This document shows positions 61,498-64,000 of a stretch of DNA of 64,000 bases, in pieces. The stretch spans positions 124,001 through 188,000 of the forward strand of contig JACQEP010000014.1 in assembly GCA_016200485.1 (NCBI GenBank), read 5' to 3'. Position 1 is the stretch's first letter, and each line of letters begins with the position of its first letter. Position numbers and translations under genes: made by a program. The notes under the pieces were generated by a model. The model saw nothing but the letters and a program-made list of their open reading frames with translations, had not been told where the DNA came from and searched no databases. This DNA is from Gammaproteobacteria bacterium (GTDB lineage Bacteria > Pseudomonadota > Gammaproteobacteria > Tenderiales > Tenderiaceae).

Positions 61498-61525
61498 AGG
61501 GGCGATTCATGAATCGCCCCTACAT
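61498..61525. repeat. 28-bp perfect palindrome, probable dispersed hairpin
   Basis: GTAGGGGCGATTCA is followed directly by its reverse complement. Palindromes of this GTAGGGGCGA...TCGCCCCTAC type are common as dispersed repeats in proteobacteria. It lies in the gap between two convergent genes and may also end transcription. Only one copy is in the window. Confidence 0.75.
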
Positions 61526-61579
61526 AAATTCAGATATTCGCTGCAGTACGCTCTTCAGTGAATTATTGAACAAGAAAAC

Positions 61580-62164
61580 TTACTTTTTTCCTGTATCCCA
61601 CCAAGCTGCCGGCGAACCCTCATGCGGCACGCTATGGCAGCGTTCACACACTAAAAGGCTAAATGACACCTTGTCGTGACAACGACCACAATATTCGCCC
61701 TTGAGGATTTTCTCCATTGAGATCGGATTGGCATTGTATTGGGGGATAAATATTTCCGGATGACAGTTGCTACAGGCCAACCATTGCGTATGCGCAAGAT
61801 GCGGGAAGCGAACATGGGGCATATTGGCCGTATTCTTGCGAATAATGTCCATATCCATTTCCATCATTTGATCGCTACCTTTACCATTGAGACTGACGCG
61901 CGGTGTGATCTTGCCGCTACGAATCGCCTTCACCCAATCCACCTGGCCGCGACGATCCAAGGGAAAATCAACCATTGCCTCTCCCGGTTCCTGCAATATG
62001 CGAATAGCATCATTCTCAGGATCGTGGATACCATCCTCCGCCAGAGGCTTGGTTTTGTAGATATCAGCCGCCCCCCCTGCCATAGGCAAGGCGAGACACA
62101 GTATCGATACCAGGGTCAAAAATACATTTCGTACGATCAGCCCCTTTGGAAAAAACTTGTGCAT
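61580..62164 (-). CDS. Three-haem periplasmic c-type cytochrome
   Basis: The 194-residue protein has a signal peptide (NVFLTLVSILCLALPMAGGA) and three CxxCH haem sites: CSNCH, CGRCH and CERCH in the C-terminal third. HVRFPHLAHTQWLA supplies two extra His as possible sixth ligands, as in the c7/c3-type family. The N-terminal 80 residues before the haem region are not of a known fold. It would carry electrons in the periplasm. Its partner is not visible; the gene is monocistronic between convergent and divergent neighbours. Confidence 0.88.
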   Translation of the reverse strand: MHKFFPKGLIVRNVFLTLVSILCLALPMAGGAADIYKTKPLAEDGIHDPENDAIRILQEPGEAMVDFPLDRRGQVDWVKAIRSGKITPRVSLNGKGSDQMMEMDMDIIRKNTANMPHVRFPHLAHTQWLACSNCHPEIFIPQYNANPISMEKILKGEYCGRCHDKVSFSLLVCERCHSVPHEGSPAAWWDTGKK

Positions 62165-62333
62165 TATGAGTTTCAGTCTTGTTTGTTAGATTGTGACTAG
62201 GAACATAATTTTTTTCGCCATCAAATACAAGCCTCGTCTAAAAATAGCGACATAATTAACCCGGTCTTGTCACTCATCATAAAACCCTGGACAATAGCTG
62301 GCCTTTGAAGACCATTTGAGCAAGGATGTATAT

Positions 62334-62894
62334 ATGCCCCACACTTTTATCCGCCCGCTAACACGTCTGATCGGCCTGTGTCTCTTCACACTCGTCATCT
62401 CTGTCGCCCAGGCTGAGGAATCCACGTTGGCTGCACTGGAGAAGCAGGCGGCTGCCGGTGACGTGCAGGCGCAATTAGCGCTGGCGGACCGCTATTATAA
62501 AGGGGAAGGTGTGGTCAAGAATACGGCTAAAGCCGCTCACTGGTATCAAGGGCTCGCTGAGAAAGGCTTTGTCCAGGCACAACTGACGCTGGGTTTGATG
62601 CACATCAAGGGTGATGGCGTTGTGCAAGACGATAAGAAGGCCATCCATTGGCTCACTCAAGCCGCCGAGAATAAATCATCTGCTGCCCAGCATTTACTGG
62701 GGATTGCTTATGCCGAGGGCCATGGCGTAACCGCCGACCCCATCAAGGCCTACATGTGGTTTGAAATTGCCGCGGTGATGGAATACCCGAACGCAGTTGA
62801 GTCGCGCCGGGAACTGGCCGCAAAAATGAACACGAATGATATTAAGCGCGCTGAACAGATGGCCTCTGAATGGTGGATACAACACCATCAATAA
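62334..62894 (+). CDS. Secreted Sel1-repeat protein
   Basis: The 186-residue protein has a signal peptide (LIGLCLFTLVISVAQAEE) and about three Sel1 repeats, such as ALADRYYKGEGVVKN and LLGIAYAEGHGVTAD. Each repeat is a 36-residue helix pair of the TPR-like group and mediates protein contacts. ATG 62334 with AAGGA upstream is preferred over TTG 62316. It converges on a second, longer Sel1 gene only eight bases away. Confidence 0.88.
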   Translation: MPHTFIRPLTRLIGLCLFTLVISVAQAEESTLAALEKQAAAGDVQAQLALADRYYKGEGVVKNTAKAAHWYQGLAEKGFVQAQLTLGLMHIKGDGVVQDDKKAIHWLTQAAENKSSAAQHLLGIAYAEGHGVTADPIKAYMWFEIAAVMEYPNAVESRRELAAKMNTNDIKRAEQMASEWWIQHHQ

Positions 62895-62902
62895 CAATTA
62901 TC

Positions 62903-64000
62903 TTAACGCTGTGAAAAGACTGCGCTGACGCGTAGTGTATTTGAAAGCGATGCCGAGAACATAGCATCGATCGCATTCAATTCTTCCTGTGCCTTGCTAT
63001 GGCCGTGCTGCTGGGCCATGTGCAGCCATTTCAATGCCTCATCGATACTTTGGGCAACACCCCAACCATTACGATAGAGTATGCCCAGATAGTATTCGGA
63101 ATCGACATCACCACTCTGCGCTGATTGCGTGAACAATTGCGCCGCTTTGCTGTAATCCTGTTCCACGCCCTCGCCCGTCAGATATAACAGGGCAAGATTG
63201 AATTGGGCGGAGGTCTCCCCTTGCTCAGCGGCCAAGCGATACCATTGGGCCGCCTTGCCGATGTCTGTGGTCACTCCCATGCCTTTGTGATACATATAAC
63301 CGATACTGGTTTGTGCCTTGGCATACCCCTGGCTCGCCGCATTGTGGAACCAGATCAAGGCTTGATCATAGTTTTGTTCCACGCCAGTGCCGGTACGATA
63401 CATATAACCAAGATTGGTCTGTGCGGCGGTATGCCCTTGCACTGCTGCCTTCTGGAACCATTGCGCAGCCAGCGGAAAGTTCACAGCGATGCCTTCACCA
63501 TTGAAGTACATGAAGGCAATACTGGCCTGCGCTTCGGCATGGCCCTGCGCAGCGGCTTTTTGCAACCACTCCATGGCCAGCGCATAATCACGGGGCAGTC
63601 CTTCGCCTCTTTTATACATGTAACCCACGCTGTACTGGGCAAAGCTATAACCCTGATCTGCTGACTTGCGATACCAGCTAACGGCCTGATTCAGATCCCG
63701 CGCGACACCCTCGCCGTAGTAATACATATCACCCACGGTATATTGAGCCGCGGCGAAACCGCTATCCGCCGATTTACGCAGCCACTTCAGCGCCAGCCAG
63801 CTATCGCGAGGAACCCCTTCACCCTTGCTATACATGAAGCCAAGACTGAACTGGGCATAGGCAAATCCTTGAACTGCCGCCTTGCGATACCACTTGGCGG
63901 CTTCTTGAAAATTCTGGGTGACTTTTTCACCATAATAAAACTGATCAGCGACGATGCTCTGTTCCGCAGGGCTGGTAAGGTCCATCAGGTTGCTGGCACA
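62903..64000 (-). CDS. Sel1-repeat protein, N-terminus outside window
   Basis: At least eight Sel1 repeats are visible, each with AQ-(S/T)-x-G-x-MY and GxGV-x-x-(D/N) features, for example AQYTVGDMYYYGEGVARD. The C-terminal 35 residues are not repetitive. An ATG exists at 63985, but the frame is open to the window end and reads CASNLMDLTSPAEQS. The Cys there could be a lipobox residue of a longer lipoprotein. The repeats probably act as a scaffold. The partner gene is the convergent Sel1 gene at 62334. Confidence 0.88.
   Translation of the reverse strand, partial: CASNLMDLTSPAEQSIVADQFYYGEKVTQNFQEAAKWYRKAAVQGFAYAQFSLGFMYSKGEGVPRDSWLALKWLRKSADSGFAAAQYTVGDMYYYGEGVARDLNQAVSWYRKSADQGYSFAQYSVGYMYKRGEGLPRDYALAMEWLQKAAAQGHAEAQASIAFMYFNGEGIAVNFPLAAQWFQKAAVQGHTAAQTNLGYMYRTGTGVEQNYDQALIWFHNAASQGYAKAQTSIGYMYHKGMGVTTDIGKAAQWYRLAAEQGETSAQFNLALLYLTGEGVEQDYSKAAQLFTQSAQSGDVDSEYYLGILYRNGWGVAQSIDEALKWLHMAQQHGHSKAQEELNAIDAMFSASLSNTLRVSAVFSQR

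Noticed and set aside
62903-64000. Sel1 tandem repeats as DNA-level satellite repeats
   Set aside because: The similarity is at protein level with normal codon variation, as expected for Sel1 repeats.

Overview
The window looks like a chromosomal segment of a free-living, metabolically versatile gammaproteobacterium. The evidence is housekeeping genes of gammaproteobacterial type: class 2 pyrD, pepN, mltB, sohB, iscRSU, a yjdF-type membrane gene, and nikR with an ECF-type nickel importer. No rRNA, tRNA, CRISPR array, intact insertion sequence or phage module was recognised. All functional calls come from reading motifs; no database search was run.

Layout. (1) 1-367: 5' part of a yjdF-like gene, cut by the window edge. 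(2) 345-15832: an accessory/defence island. A nearly gapless minus-strand operon runs hsdR, hsdS, an unknown gene (X), a 31-codon micro-ORF copied from the hsdS tail, a PrrC-like anticodon nuclease, dinD, hsdM, a protein with a possible HEPN C-terminus, a DpnI-like nuclease domain, a small ORF and a NERD-zinc-ribbon protein. Upstream lie an HsdR N-terminal remnant, an AAA ATPase gene bracketed by duplicated sequence, a MITE-like element, a RhuM-Fic gene, a LexA-like repressor and a stub of a Y-family polymerase. (3) 15996-27923: isobutyryl-CoA mutase (icmF), divergent from a leucine/isovalerate catabolic operon (thiolase, liuB, liuC, liuE, SDR, acetoacetyl-CoA synthetase, YhdH-like reductase). 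(4) 27913-50584: core genes including FapA, PilZ, pyrD, cysC with an SLC13 permease, a soluble multi-PAS chemoreceptor, a CPA2 antiporter, DUF502, two lytic transglycosylases, tpm, DUF2797, pepN and methionine-salvage mtnDC. (5) 50574-56708: a nickel uptake locus (nikO, nikQ, nikM, nikL, nikK-like, an outer-membrane barrel, nikR) with two NikR-type operators. (6) 56925-64000: a 37-residue membrane peptide, sohB, a shortened isc operon (iscR, iscS, iscU), a spermidine-synthase-like gene, a three-haem cytochrome c and two Sel1-repeat genes.

How the parts fit. In the island, the type I restriction complex probably keeps the anticodon nuclease latent, while extra nuclease-type proteins share the transcript. 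In the liu cluster, 3-methylcrotonyl-CoA would be taken to acetyl-CoA and acetoacetate, which the acetoacetyl-CoA synthetase and thiolase recover. The first dehydrogenase (liuA) and the biotinylated carboxylase subunit (liuD) are not here. In the nickel locus, NikR probably represses nikK-nikL and nikMQO from separate sites, and the divergent barrel may share the first site.

The most unusual points are the hsdS-tail micro-ORF that carries the ribosome-binding site for prrC, the combination of accessory nuclease-type genes in one restriction operon, the duplicated cassette boundaries around the ATPase and Fic genes, and a LexA-like gene whose operator lies between its -35 and -10 boxes and whose polymerase partner has decayed.
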